A stretch of 64,000 bases of DNA from an uncultured Alistipes sp. (lineage in GTDB: Bacteria > Bacteroidota > Bacteroidia > Bacteroidales > Rikenellaceae), in assembly GCA_947573795.1 (NCBI GenBank), contig CANPHE010000006.1, forward strand, positions 21,666 through 85,665, read 5' to 3'. Each line of letters begins with the position of its first letter. The first letter of the stretch is position 1. The notes below the pieces were generated by a model, which worked only from the letters and a program-made list of their open reading frames with translations, searched no databases and was not told where the DNA came from. Shown here piece after piece: positions 36,323-45,740 of the stretch. The translations under genes and the position numbers were made by a program.

Positions 36323-37780
36323 CTATTTGTAGGCGATGAGCGTAACCTCGCTAAGGGTCAGCCAGTGGTTGCGGACACCCCAACCTTCGCCGTAGAAGTT
36401 ATAACCGTTCTTGATCGTCTTGAAACGATAGTAGCGGGCTTCGATCGCGTTTTCCTCGGGAATGACGAGCGTATCGCCATTGGCAATGTATTCGCAAGGC
36501 GTCTTCGCCGGAAGCGCTTTGACGATCTTCGAAATCTCCGTTACGTCCATACCGCCGAGTTTCACCCATTTGTCCCAGGCGGCTTCGGGTTCGCCCGTAC
36601 CGGTATAGGCGTAAATCTCGTAAATCAGCGGGTCGTGGTTGATGTAGTCGTAGTAGTGGTAGGTGATGAAGCGTGCCAGACGGATCGTCTCTCCGGCGTC
36701 GATCGTGAAGGAGTCGCCGTGGCCCTCTGCGGCTTGTGCGTTGGTCGTCGTGAGCTCCCAGTGCTTGTAGGCGATCGGTGCATAATCGCTCTTAGCCGTC
36801 ATCCACTTGCCGTCGAAGAGGTATTCGCTCGCGCTGTTGGACGTGCCGACCACACCGTCGTTCTCCAGTGCGAAGGCGCGCATCTTCGATTTGTCGGGCA
36901 TATAGGTGCTTTCGTAGGCAATGGGCTGTACCTCCAGCGTGAAGGCTACATTGGCGTACGAAGGCGACGAGAAGACGATCTTGGCCTTCTTTTCCGCATC
37001 GATCAGGTTGTTGGGTTCGAGGTCGAAGACAATGGCATCGGCCGTCTTCGAAGCCTCGCGGAGCCATGCGCCGTCGGTGATCGCGTAGGTCCAGTCGTCG
37101 ATGTTCGCGGTTACCTTCACGGTATACTGCTCGCCGCGTTTCACCGTGACGGATTCCTCACCCGTAGCCGTGAGTTCGGCGTAGTTGAGCGGGCGTACGG
37201 ATACCGTCTTCTGGAATACGGGGTCGGAAGGCGACGCGAAGGTGATCGTGGCGGCGACGTTCGTGTCGAACTTCACCGAAGGATCGAGATCGAAGACGAG
37301 CTCCTTCTCCGACTTCGAAGCCTCCTTGAGCCATGCGCCGTTCTCCAGCGTGTAGGTCCAGTCTTCGACGTTGGCCGTGATTTGCAGGGTGAACTGCTCG
37401 CCCTTCTTCACCAGGACGGTCTCCGCTGCGGCGATGTCCATCTCGGCGACATAAGCGGGCTGCGATACCGGAACGCGTTCGATCGTACCGTCCGCAGCGA
37501 CGAACTCCATCGTCGACGTACGCTCGGCGCCCGTCGTGTTGCGGTCGACGCCCAGTTTGAGGGTCGTTTTGCCGCTGCCGTGCTTGGGGGTGACCTTGAA
37601 CCAGGGATCGGAAACGGTCATGGTCCAATTCGTGTTCGAATTCACCGTGAAGTCGATGATTTCCGCATCCGCCGAAAGCACGATCGATTCGGGCACGCCG
37701 ATGTTGGCCGCCTCGTCGTTCTCGCACGCCGTGACGCAGAGCGCTGCGACGGCCAGCAGAAGCATTTTGAAGGTTTTCAT
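36323..37780 (-). CDS. Surface glycan-binding-type lipoprotein with BACON-like repeats and C-terminal discoidin-like domain
   Basis: Lipobox VTACENDE; three BACON-like repeats; C-terminal GDSFTIDAGETIRLARF...EARYYRFKTIKNG. Confidence 0.75.
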   Translation of the reverse strand: MKTFKMLLLAVAALCVTACENDEAANIGVPESIVLSADAEIIDFTVNSNTNWTMTVSDPWFKVTPKHGSGKTTLKLGVDRNTTGAERTSTMEFVAADGTIERVPVSQPAYVAEMDIAAAETVLVKKGEQFTLQITANVEDWTYTLENGAWLKEASKSEKELVFDLDPSVKFDTNVAATITFASPSDPVFQKTVSVRPLNYAELTATGEESVTVKRGEQYTVKVTANIDDWTYAITDGAWLREASKTADAIVFDLEPNNLIDAEKKAKIVFSSPSYANVAFTLEVQPIAYESTYMPDKSKMRAFALENDGVVGTSNSASEYLFDGKWMTAKSDYAPIAYKHWELTTTNAQAAEGHGDSFTIDAGETIRLARFITYHYYDYINHDPLIYEIYAYTGTGEPEAAWDKWVKLGGMDVTEISKIVKALPAKTPCEYIANGDTLVIPEENAIEARYYRFKTIKNGYNFYGEGWGVRNHWLTLSEVTLIAYK

Positions 37781-37795
37781 AATGGATAGCGTTTG

Positions 37796-39157
37796 TTATT
37801 CGTTGTAAAATTTCTTTTGCCGCTCGGCTACGATCTTCGCCAAGCGCTGATAAAAGGCCCGTTCTTCGGCGATGCCGTCCATCCAGTATTCGATGGTGGT
37901 ACCGCCGTAATAGGCCAGATTCGATTTTTCGAGGACTCCCAACTCCTCGTAGACGTCGATGTAGGCTACGTTGCGATCGAACCCATAGTTCGAATCGAAC
38001 TCGACTTCGAGCCCCATGCCGGCCTGCTGCGCCTCCCGGACGGCATCGTAGAGCCGCTGGCGGGGAATCGTGGTGCTGAAGCAGTAGTTGGGCTGGTAGC
38101 AGGCGTAGTCGAAACCGTAGTTTTTCCAATCGGCATGGCCGAAGGCATCGTAGTAGGGAATCCAGTGGAAATCGAGGTTCTTCGAGTGTACGTAATCCGC
38201 GATCTGGCGCAGGTTGCTCGCGATGAATCCTCCGTGCTCGGGGAGCCAGTAGATTCCACTGAGCTGGATGTTGCGGAAATCGTGCTCGGCGAACTTCTCG
38301 ACGACCCGGTCGACGTACCATTTGCAGGCGGCGATGCGGTCGGGATAGTTGTTGAAATCCAGAGCCCGGCCGTCTATCTCGCCCCAGTCGGTCTGACCTT
38401 CCTGCGGATCGGGCAGGAAGATCACCACCTTGCGGCGATGGAAAGTGCCCCCGATCTTGGCGCGCAGTTCGCCTGCGGCCCGGTCGAGCGCCGGGATGGA
38501 GTGTTCGTCGGCGAGGTAGTAATCCAGAACGGCCTCCCAGTCCTTTTTGTTCGAAGCCGGCTTCTTGTATCCGGCACCGAAGGACTTGCCGCCGCGGTGC
38601 AGCGTGAGAAACAGGTAACCGTCGAAGAGCCATTGCGGAGCGTCGTCCGTCGTGGCCAGGTATTTGGCGAACCGCTTTTCGTCGAAGAGACGACCCGTAT
38701 CCGTAGCGTCGTAAATCAACATCAAATCGCGGATCGGAGCGCGGCCGATCGTCTCGCCGAAACGTTGGGTGACGGGGATTTCGATCCGGACCTTCGCATC
38801 TTCGGTCGTAAAGACGATTTTTCCGCTGCGCACCTCCCGGCCGGTGTTCACGTCGATCGAGACCCGGGCCGTGGCGGCGGAGGCTGCCGTGACATGGAGC
38901 CATGCGGCGGCATCGCCGGCCGAAACGTCCCAGCGGACGTTGCTGCGCACGACGAGCGTCTGCTCGAAAGCCGCGAACGTAAGGTCGTAGGCTTCAACCG
39001 AAGCTCCGTCGCGCGTCGCGACGGTGAGATAGGTCTCCTCGACGGGCGGATCGGGTTCGGGTTTTACGGGTTGCGGATCATCGTCGCCCGAGTGTCCGCA
39101 TGCGCTCAGAAGAACGCATGCGAACATCGTCGAACGTATTGCCTGTTTCAAAAACAT
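37796..39157 (-). CDS. Lipoprotein with BACON-like domain and DUF4855-family domain, copy 2
   Basis: Lipobox LLSACGHSGDDD; VVRSNVRWDVSAGDAAAWLHV; DLMLIYDATDTGRLFDEKRFAKYL...WLFDGYLFLTL. Confidence 0.75.
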   Translation of the reverse strand: MFLKQAIRSTMFACVLLSACGHSGDDDPQPVKPEPDPPVEETYLTVATRDGASVEAYDLTFAAFEQTLVVRSNVRWDVSAGDAAAWLHVTAASAATARVSIDVNTGREVRSGKIVFTTEDAKVRIEIPVTQRFGETIGRAPIRDLMLIYDATDTGRLFDEKRFAKYLATTDDAPQWLFDGYLFLTLHRGGKSFGAGYKKPASNKKDWEAVLDYYLADEHSIPALDRAAGELRAKIGGTFHRRKVVIFLPDPQEGQTDWGEIDGRALDFNNYPDRIAACKWYVDRVVEKFAEHDFRNIQLSGIYWLPEHGGFIASNLRQIADYVHSKNLDFHWIPYYDAFGHADWKNYGFDYACYQPNYCFSTTIPRQRLYDAVREAQQAGMGLEVEFDSNYGFDRNVAYIDVYEELGVLEKSNLAYYGGTTIEYWMDGIAEERAFYQRLAKIVAERQKKFYNE

Positions 39158-39164
39158 AGCGGTT

Positions 39165-40163
39165 CTATTCCTCGTTGTTATATCTCCAAAGTTCGACCTC
39201 AGCGATCGAGAAGAAGTTGACGCGTCCCGACCAGTACTGGTTCATGGCCGTGCCGTAAACTGCGTAGAAGTTCTTCAGCATCTTGACGCGGTAGTAGCGG
39301 GCCTCGGGAATCTGACCGTACTTGAACTCCACGGGCGATCCGTAGATCGTAAGGTCCTCGGGCGAACCGGCCTCGGCGGCCTTCGTGGGCTGCCACTTCT
39401 CCGAATCGTCGATGTCGGCGATCTTCTCCCAGTTGGTCCATTCGCCGCTCTGGGCAGGCTCGCCCGGCAGCGTATAGGCGTAAAGTTCGTAGACGGCCGG
39501 CGCCTGGTTCTCATAGGGCCAGTAGGGCCAGAAGATGACTTTCGAGAGGCGCATCGCCTGTCCGGCATCGAAGGTGAACGAGTTGCCGCGACCGTCGGGT
39601 GCCGGGTTGGGCATCGTCCAACCGAAGTTGTTGTAGACGACTTCACCGTAGGCGCCCTTCTTCGAGAGGTGTTTGCCGTCGAAGCAGAAGTAGGGGTCGG
39701 CCTTGTAGGCGGCGGTTCCCTCCCGGATGTAGGCGGCATCGTTGTCGAGCTGCATAACCGAGCACTGCGAGTGAGGCACCTGCGTAATCAGGGCGCGCGA
39801 AGCGGCGATCGTGTAGGTGTAGTCCTCCTCGAGGTTGTTCAACACGAACGAATAGGGATTCGAAAGGTTGATCTGCTGCCCCGCTTCGGGTGCGCCGTCT
39901 TTGAGAATGGCGCGGGTGGCATAGTCCAACGTCACCTTGACATCGGAGAAGTTCGAGCTCTCGACGAAGACGAATTTGATCTCGTGCGTCGAATTGTCCA
40001 CCGTACCGCTGACCGTCTCCGAACCGCAGGTGGCCGTCGCCGACTTCACCATGTTCGAAAGCGGATGCGTAGGAATGAATTCCGAGAACTCGGCATCGAC
40101 GTTGCAGGAGGTCATGCCTGCTGCAAACGAGATGATCGATAATAACGAAAGTATGCGTTTCAT
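39165..40163 (-). CDS. Surface glycan-binding-type lipoprotein, discoidin-like C-terminus
   Basis: Lipobox GMTSCNVDAEFSEF; GNSFTFDAGQAMRLSKVIFWPY...EARYYRVKMLKN resembles the C-terminus of 36323-37780. Confidence 0.72.
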   Translation of the reverse strand: MKRILSLLSIISFAAGMTSCNVDAEFSEFIPTHPLSNMVKSATATCGSETVSGTVDNSTHEIKFVFVESSNFSDVKVTLDYATRAILKDGAPEAGQQINLSNPYSFVLNNLEEDYTYTIAASRALITQVPHSQCSVMQLDNDAAYIREGTAAYKADPYFCFDGKHLSKKGAYGEVVYNNFGWTMPNPAPDGRGNSFTFDAGQAMRLSKVIFWPYWPYENQAPAVYELYAYTLPGEPAQSGEWTNWEKIADIDDSEKWQPTKAAEAGSPEDLTIYGSPVEFKYGQIPEARYYRVKMLKNFYAVYGTAMNQYWSGRVNFFSIAEVELWRYNNEE

Positions 40164-40184
40164 TGCTTTGACAAATTTAATCGG

Positions 40185-42206
40185 TTACCATCCGGGATTC
40201 TGAACCAGTGCAGGGCTCTTGTCGATCTCGGTCTGCGGAATGGGGAACAAATAGTACTCTTTCTTGAATACGCGCTGTTCGAAAGCGACGCGGGTGTAGA
40301 ACTCCGTCGAACGGAAGTTGTTGGTCTTCGGGTCGCCGCCGCGTACCGAGAGGCCCCAAACGTTGCCGGCATCGCCGTATTTGTGGACGGGAGCACCCGA
40401 AACGACCTCGCGCGAATCGTTGCCTCCGGCCGGCGTCTTGTCCGAGAGCAGACGGCGGCGCGTGGTGTAGAAGCGGTCGCCTTCGAAGTTGAGCTCGATC
40501 TGACGCTCGCGCAGGATGTAGTCGCGCTGCTGGTCCTTGTTGCCCTTGATGCCGGGATAGGTCGAGAAGATGCTCGGCAGACCGGCACGCTTGCGGATCA
40601 AATCCCAGTACTTCTGGATATCGCTGTTCGTCGGATCGTACTCGTTCAACGCCTCGATGTAGTCGAGCAGAATCTGGGCGTAACGAATGTAGATCGAGAT
40701 GTATTTGCCGGGCAAGTTCATACGCGTATAGAAATCGGCCTCGGCAACGACGCGCTTCTGCGTGAGGAAGCCCGTCATCGAGTAGTTGAGGCTCTGTCCC
40801 GAGTTGGATTTACCGCCGAAATAGAGTTCGCAACGACCCCAGCCGTCCTGCTGCGAGGCGTTCATGTTGAATCCGTTGCGATGAACGGCATCGTCCGAGT
40901 AGGGAAGCTGTACGCGGTGGTTGTAGTTGATCGAAGCGTAGAAACGCGCCTCGCGGTTGCAGAACATATTCCAGTCGCCCTCGGCATGGCCCCAGGCGTC
41001 GAGGTTCTTCAGGTCGCGGATCTCGGTCTTGCGGCCGGCGTCGGTCTTCATGTCTACGCCGCTGAAGTTGTAGTGCGGACCGTCGGAGGTGGCGAAACCG
41101 CGCTCGGTGTAACCCGACTGGGGATCATCGATCCGGCGGCCGTTCTCCATGTAGAAGGCGTCGACCAGACGCAGCGTGGGGCCTACGGCACCCATACAGG
41201 TGGCGCTACCGGCACCTTCCGGAATCGTGTGGACCATCCAGGCATAACGCGCGCCGCGGTTGTCCCACGAAAGGGTACCCTGGTCGATCGAACCGAAGAC
41301 GATCTCGGAGTTCCAACCGTTGTTGAAGAGGTTGTAGTAGGATTTGTAGGGATTGAAATCCTTCGAATCCATACCTACGTCGCCATTGGTGTAGAGCTTG
41401 ATGTTGGCGGCATCGGCTCGGGCGATCACGACCTTGTATGCGTCGGCCGCCGTCTCCCAACGCTTCACGTCGTAGGTCGTGCTGGCCAGGTGCGTGCCGT
41501 CGTGGTTCGTGAAATCGGCATAGTCGGGGTTGCCGTTCCACTGCTCCGAAGCCTGCAAGAGAAGCATCATGGCCTTCACGGAGAGTGCGGCGGATGCCGT
41601 CGCGCGACCCAGGTTGTCGGTCTCCGAGGAGTAGGAGTCGGGCAACAGTTTCTCGGCGCGGTCCATCAGCTCGCAAACGTATGCGGCGCATTCGTCGAAC
41701 GGCGCGCGGGGCATGTTGCCGAAGTCGGCGTCGTTGCTCATCTGCTGTTTGATGAGCACGACCGGACCGTACTGGCGCAGCAGCAGGAAGTAGTAGTAAC
41801 CGCGCAGGAAGAGGGCTTCGCCCAGGTAGCGGTCCTTGAGGTCCTGCGACAGGGCGCCGCACTTGCCGACGTTGTTTTCGAATACGAACGTCGAACGGAT
41901 GGCCCGGTAGTAGGTACCCCATTTTACGTAGAAGCTCGTCGAGGGCTCCCAGATACCGAGATTGATGTTGTAGGTCGGATATACGGACCAGGGAATATCG
42001 CACTCGTCGGCGCAACCCAGCCAGGGATCATCCTGATGCAGACGGTCCATCGGCAGTGCGGCATAGCAGTTCGTCAGGTATTTCTGCACCTCGGCGCGGT
42101 TGCTCCAGACCATTTTGTCGGTCTTCATGTCGTCGGGTTCTTTGTCGAGATATTCGCAACCCGCGAACATTGCAGTGGCTATAAGCAGATAAAATATCTT
42201 TTTCAT
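40185..42206 (-). CDS. SusD/RagB family nutrient-binding lipoprotein
   Basis: Lipobox MFAGCEYLDKEPDD; FLRGYYYFLLLRQYGPVVLI; RYAQILLDYIEALNEYD; LRERQIELNFEGDRFYTTRR. Confidence 0.95.
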   Translation of the reverse strand: MKKIFYLLIATAMFAGCEYLDKEPDDMKTDKMVWSNRAEVQKYLTNCYAALPMDRLHQDDPWLGCADECDIPWSVYPTYNINLGIWEPSTSFYVKWGTYYRAIRSTFVFENNVGKCGALSQDLKDRYLGEALFLRGYYYFLLLRQYGPVVLIKQQMSNDADFGNMPRAPFDECAAYVCELMDRAEKLLPDSYSSETDNLGRATASAALSVKAMMLLLQASEQWNGNPDYADFTNHDGTHLASTTYDVKRWETAADAYKVVIARADAANIKLYTNGDVGMDSKDFNPYKSYYNLFNNGWNSEIVFGSIDQGTLSWDNRGARYAWMVHTIPEGAGSATCMGAVGPTLRLVDAFYMENGRRIDDPQSGYTERGFATSDGPHYNFSGVDMKTDAGRKTEIRDLKNLDAWGHAEGDWNMFCNREARFYASINYNHRVQLPYSDDAVHRNGFNMNASQQDGWGRCELYFGGKSNSGQSLNYSMTGFLTQKRVVAEADFYTRMNLPGKYISIYIRYAQILLDYIEALNEYDPTNSDIQKYWDLIRKRAGLPSIFSTYPGIKGNKDQQRDYILRERQIELNFEGDRFYTTRRRLLSDKTPAGGNDSREVVSGAPVHKYGDAGNVWGLSVRGGDPKTNNFRSTEFYTRVAFEQRVFKKEYYLFPIPQTEIDKSPALVQNPGW

Positions 42207-42222
42207 CGTTGGTCGGTTTAGA

Positions 42223-45200
42223 TTAGAAGGTGATTCTCACACCGAGGTTGAACTTGCGGGCGAGCGGGTAGTTGCTACCGTTGCTCGAACCGCTCTCGGG
42301 ATCCCACATGTCCCACGGCGAGAAGAGCAGCAGGTTGCTGCCTACGAAGTAGACGCGCAGGGCCTCGCATCCCCACGATTTGAGGTGCTTGCCGCGGAAG
42401 GTATAGCCCAGCTCGAGGTCCGAAAGACGCAGCAGGCTGCCGTCGTAGATCGTACGCGTGGAGGCTTTCTGGTTGTTGGCCGAAGCGCTGGCCGACAGAC
42501 GCGGATAGAATGCGTTGGGATTGGGGTTCTCCTCCGACCAGCGGTCCATCGCCTTGGCGAAGAGGTTGCCCTTGCCCACACCGTTGGCGAAGGGGAAGAA
42601 CGAACCGCCGAGCGAGTAGCTTACGCGGGCCTGGCCGCGGAAGAAGGCGCCGAAGTCGAGACCCTTCCAGTTGATCTGGAGACCGAAACCGTAGTTGATC
42701 TCCGGAACGCGCGAGTAGCCGATGGCCACTTCGTCGTGTGCGTCGACCACGCCGTCTTTGTTGTAGTCGAGGTATTTCACGTCACCCGGACGTACCGTAC
42801 CGAACTTCTGCTCGGGGCTCAGGTCGATCTCGTCCTGGTCCTCGAACAGACCCAGGGCGATCAGACCGAACTGCTGGTTGAGCGGGTGTCCCGTGCGCAT
42901 GCGCCAGGGATCGGTCGGAGCCTCGTCCTTCTCGGTGACCTTGTTGCGGGCGAAGGAGAAGTTACCGTAGATGCGGTAGTTGACTTTGCCGATATGGTGG
43001 TTGAACTCGGCCGTGGCCTCGAAACCGTGGTTGGTCATCTTACCCATGTTGGCCAACGGCTGCTGGTTGAGACCGGCGATGCCCGGAACCGACGAACGCT
43101 GAATGAGGATATCCCAGCGCTTCTCGTGGAAGTAGTCGAGGTCGATCGAGATCATCGAGTCGAACATCTTGAGTTCCAGACCTATGTCTTTCTTGAGACC
43201 CTTCTCCCACGTCAGACCCAGCACGCCTTCCTGTGCTTCGCCCGTACCGCCGGACCAGGAGGCGTTGGGACCGAAGTAGTGGCCGCCCAGACCCGAACCC
43301 CAGGTGCTCAGGTAGGCGAAACGACCCGAAGCCAGCACGTCGGAACCGACCAGACCGATCGATCCGCGGATCTTCAGGTGGTTGATCCACTTCACCTTCC
43401 AGAACGGTTCGTTCGAAATCAGGTAACCGATGGCACCTGCGGGGAAGACGCCGAAGCGCTCGCCCGACTTGAAGTTCTCCGAACCGTTGTAACCCATGTT
43501 GTATTCGAAGAAGTAGCGGTCGTCGTACGAATAGGTGGCGCGGAACGCGAGACCCTGCTTACGATAGGGAAGCGCGAGGATCGAACTGCCGGCCGCCAGG
43601 TTGTTGTAGCTGCGCTGGTAGTACATCGCCATGGCGCCTACGCGGTGCTTGTCGTTGAAGACCCGCTCGTAGTTGAACTGCGCCTTCAGCTCGTCGGCAC
43701 GGTCGCCCGAATGCTGGTGGCTGTAACCCAGGAATTCGTCGCCTTCGCGCTTGCGCACCAGCGAGTAAAGACCCGTTTCGTCGTCGACGCCGTTCACGGC
43801 GTAGAGGGCCGAGTAACGACCGCGCGCCTGGATCGACGAGGAGTTGAAGTCGTAGGAGAACGACGCCGTGAAGTCGAGACCCTTGGTGATGAAGTCGAGT
43901 TTCTGCTTGAGGATGATCTGGCTCATGACCGACGTGCGGTAGGTCTTGTTGTAACCCGAACCGAACAGACGCTCGGCGGGGTTACCCAGCGAGGTCGAAA
44001 GCGGAGCACCCCAACCCCACTGCAATTCGCCGAACTCGTCGTAGCCGATGGGCACGCGTACGGGCGTGGTAATGGGGTCCTGCTCGTAACATGCCTTGAA
44101 AAGCTCCGAAGCCTGCGACTGGAAGTTGTTGTTGGCCGTGATGGGACGCGGCTGGTGGGCATCGGTCATGTTGGCACCGATCTCGAGCGAGAGGGTCGTC
44201 GTCTTGGTGAGCGACATGTCAATGTTCGAACGGAAGTTGTAGCGCGTGATATTGATATTGGTATTATAATCCGTATCGGGATTGTTGTAGAGGTTACCGT
44301 TATCGCGCAGGTAGCTGGCCGTCACGTAGTAACGCGCACGCTCGCCACCGCCCCGGACATTAACCGAAACCTGGGTGTTGGTCGAGTATTTCGTGAAGAG
44401 CTCGTCGAACCAGTTGACGTTGGGATAAAGATAGGGATCGGCTTTCGACTCGGTCATCTGAATCTGGTAGGGCGTGTAGAATTCGCTGCCGTAAGCCTCG
44501 TTGTAGAGACGCATGTAGTTGGCGCCGTCGAGCAGCTTGGGCATGTTCACCAGGTTGGAGATACCGCTTTCGATCTTCACGTCGATCTGCGCCTTCTGAG
44601 CCACACCCTTGCGGGTCGTTACGAGCACGACGCCGTTGGCGGCACGCACACCGTAAACGGCCGTAGCCGATGCGTCCTTGAGCACCGAGATGGTCTCGAT
44701 CTCCTCGATCGAGAGATCGGACATCGAACGCTCCACACCGTCCACCAACACCAACGGGGCGCTGGAGTTGAGCGACGAGATACCGCGAATCCAGAATTCG
44801 GCGTTGTCGAGACCCGGCTCGCCCGTACGCTGTACGACGACCGCACCGGCGATCTTACCGGCCAGGGCGTTGGTCAGGTTGCGCTGCGGGATCTTCAGGG
44901 CGTCGCGCGAAACGGACGAAATGGCGCCGATCACGCTGGCTTTACGCTGATGACCCATACCGACGACCACGGCGGCGTCCATCTCGAGCGTATCCTCCTC
45001 CATGAAGATGTCGAGGCTGAGCGACTTGGGAACGACGGCCGTTTGGGATTTGTAACCCAGGCAGGTGAAGGTCAGGTGCACACCCGGATTGGGAACGTCG
45101 ATCACGTAGTATCCGTTTCCGTCGGTTACGGTACCCGTTTTCGTTTCGTCGATGATAACGGCGACGCCCGCTACCGGCTGACCGTTGGGATCGATGACTT

Positions 45201-45387
45201 TTCCTTTGACGATCTGTCTTTCGGCACGGGCCGGTGCCGCACTGTACGCATTCGACTCCGATGCTTCGTCAGCGGGTGCTGCGAACGACGGCGCCGATAG
45301 CGTAATGGCCAGAAGGAGAGCGAACAACCGCCATTCCCCCCCCCTCAAAAATCGGAAGCAAAGATTTGTCATAAGTTCTTCATACAT
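42223..45387 (-). CDS. SusC/RagA family TonB-dependent outer membrane transporter
   Basis: VKGKVIDPNGQPVAGVAVIIDETKTGTVTDGNGYYVI carboxypeptidase-like domain; ISSLNSSAPLVLVDGVERS plug; C-terminal KFNLGVRITF; start could be 45372 instead of 45387. Confidence 0.96.
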   Translation of the reverse strand: MYEELMTNLCFRFLRGGEWRLFALLLAITLSAPSFAAPADEASESNAYSAAPARAERQIVKGKVIDPNGQPVAGVAVIIDETKTGTVTDGNGYYVIDVPNPGVHLTFTCLGYKSQTAVVPKSLSLDIFMEEDTLEMDAAVVVGMGHQRKASVIGAISSVSRDALKIPQRNLTNALAGKIAGAVVVQRTGEPGLDNAEFWIRGISSLNSSAPLVLVDGVERSMSDLSIEEIETISVLKDASATAVYGVRAANGVVLVTTRKGVAQKAQIDVKIESGISNLVNMPKLLDGANYMRLYNEAYGSEFYTPYQIQMTESKADPYLYPNVNWFDELFTKYSTNTQVSVNVRGGGERARYYVTASYLRDNGNLYNNPDTDYNTNINITRYNFRSNIDMSLTKTTTLSLEIGANMTDAHQPRPITANNNFQSQASELFKACYEQDPITTPVRVPIGYDEFGELQWGWGAPLSTSLGNPAERLFGSGYNKTYRTSVMSQIILKQKLDFITKGLDFTASFSYDFNSSSIQARGRYSALYAVNGVDDETGLYSLVRKREGDEFLGYSHQHSGDRADELKAQFNYERVFNDKHRVGAMAMYYQRSYNNLAAGSSILALPYRKQGLAFRATYSYDDRYFFEYNMGYNGSENFKSGERFGVFPAGAIGYLISNEPFWKVKWINHLKIRGSIGLVGSDVLASGRFAYLSTWGSGLGGHYFGPNASWSGGTGEAQEGVLGLTWEKGLKKDIGLELKMFDSMISIDLDYFHEKRWDILIQRSSVPGIAGLNQQPLANMGKMTNHGFEATAEFNHHIGKVNYRIYGNFSFARNKVTEKDEAPTDPWRMRTGHPLNQQFGLIALGLFEDQDEIDLSPEQKFGTVRPGDVKYLDYNKDGVVDAHDEVAIGYSRVPEINYGFGLQINWKGLDFGAFFRGQARVSYSLGGSFFPFANGVGKGNLFAKAMDRWSEENPNPNAFYPRLSASASANNQKASTRTIYDGSLLRLSDLELGYTFRGKHLKSWGCEALRVYFVGSNLLLFSPWDMWDPESGSSNGSNYPLARKFNLGVRITF
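45336..45344 (-). repeat. G9 homopolymer (C9 on + strand) within the susC 5' coding region
   Basis: ccattCCCCCCCCCtcaaaa; minus strand TTG AGG GGG GGG GAA TGG = L R G G E W. Confidence 0.85.
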
Positions 45388-45681
45388 TTAATAATTAGGA
45401 ATTTAGGTGGCATTGGGATTTCCAGTAGGAAAATTCCAACTATTCATTACGGAAGACAAAATAATATAGTTTTTTTCAATTTGTTCTCATTCCGGGGAGA
45501 TAAAATAAATTAAATTTCCATCTTTTTTATTTAGCGCGCGGATATTCGAAGCGAAAATAAAATATATCATATTGTTTTATAACATATTAAGCGAAAAACT
45601 ACCGCATATCAATTTAAAAATTATATTTTCGAAATTATCCGGATATTTACGATTTTATGTTTTATAATTCCGCTTAAAATA

Positions 45682-45712
45682 TTTGTATTCCGAGCGATAA
45701 TACCTACCTTTG
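45682..45712 (+). promoter_or_regulatory. Bacteroidetes promoter (TTTG-N19-TACCTTTG) for the ROK regulator
   Basis: TTTG 45682-45685; TACCTTTG 45705-45712. Confidence 0.7.
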
Positions 45713-45740
45713 CGGTTGAAACCAGCTTATTTTTGCCGCC

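Noticed and set aside
45584-45682. Inverted repeat atattaagcg / cgcttaaaatat as a possible invertible promoter
   Set aside because: Short, imperfect and AT-rich; promoter lies outside the arms; no invertase nearby.
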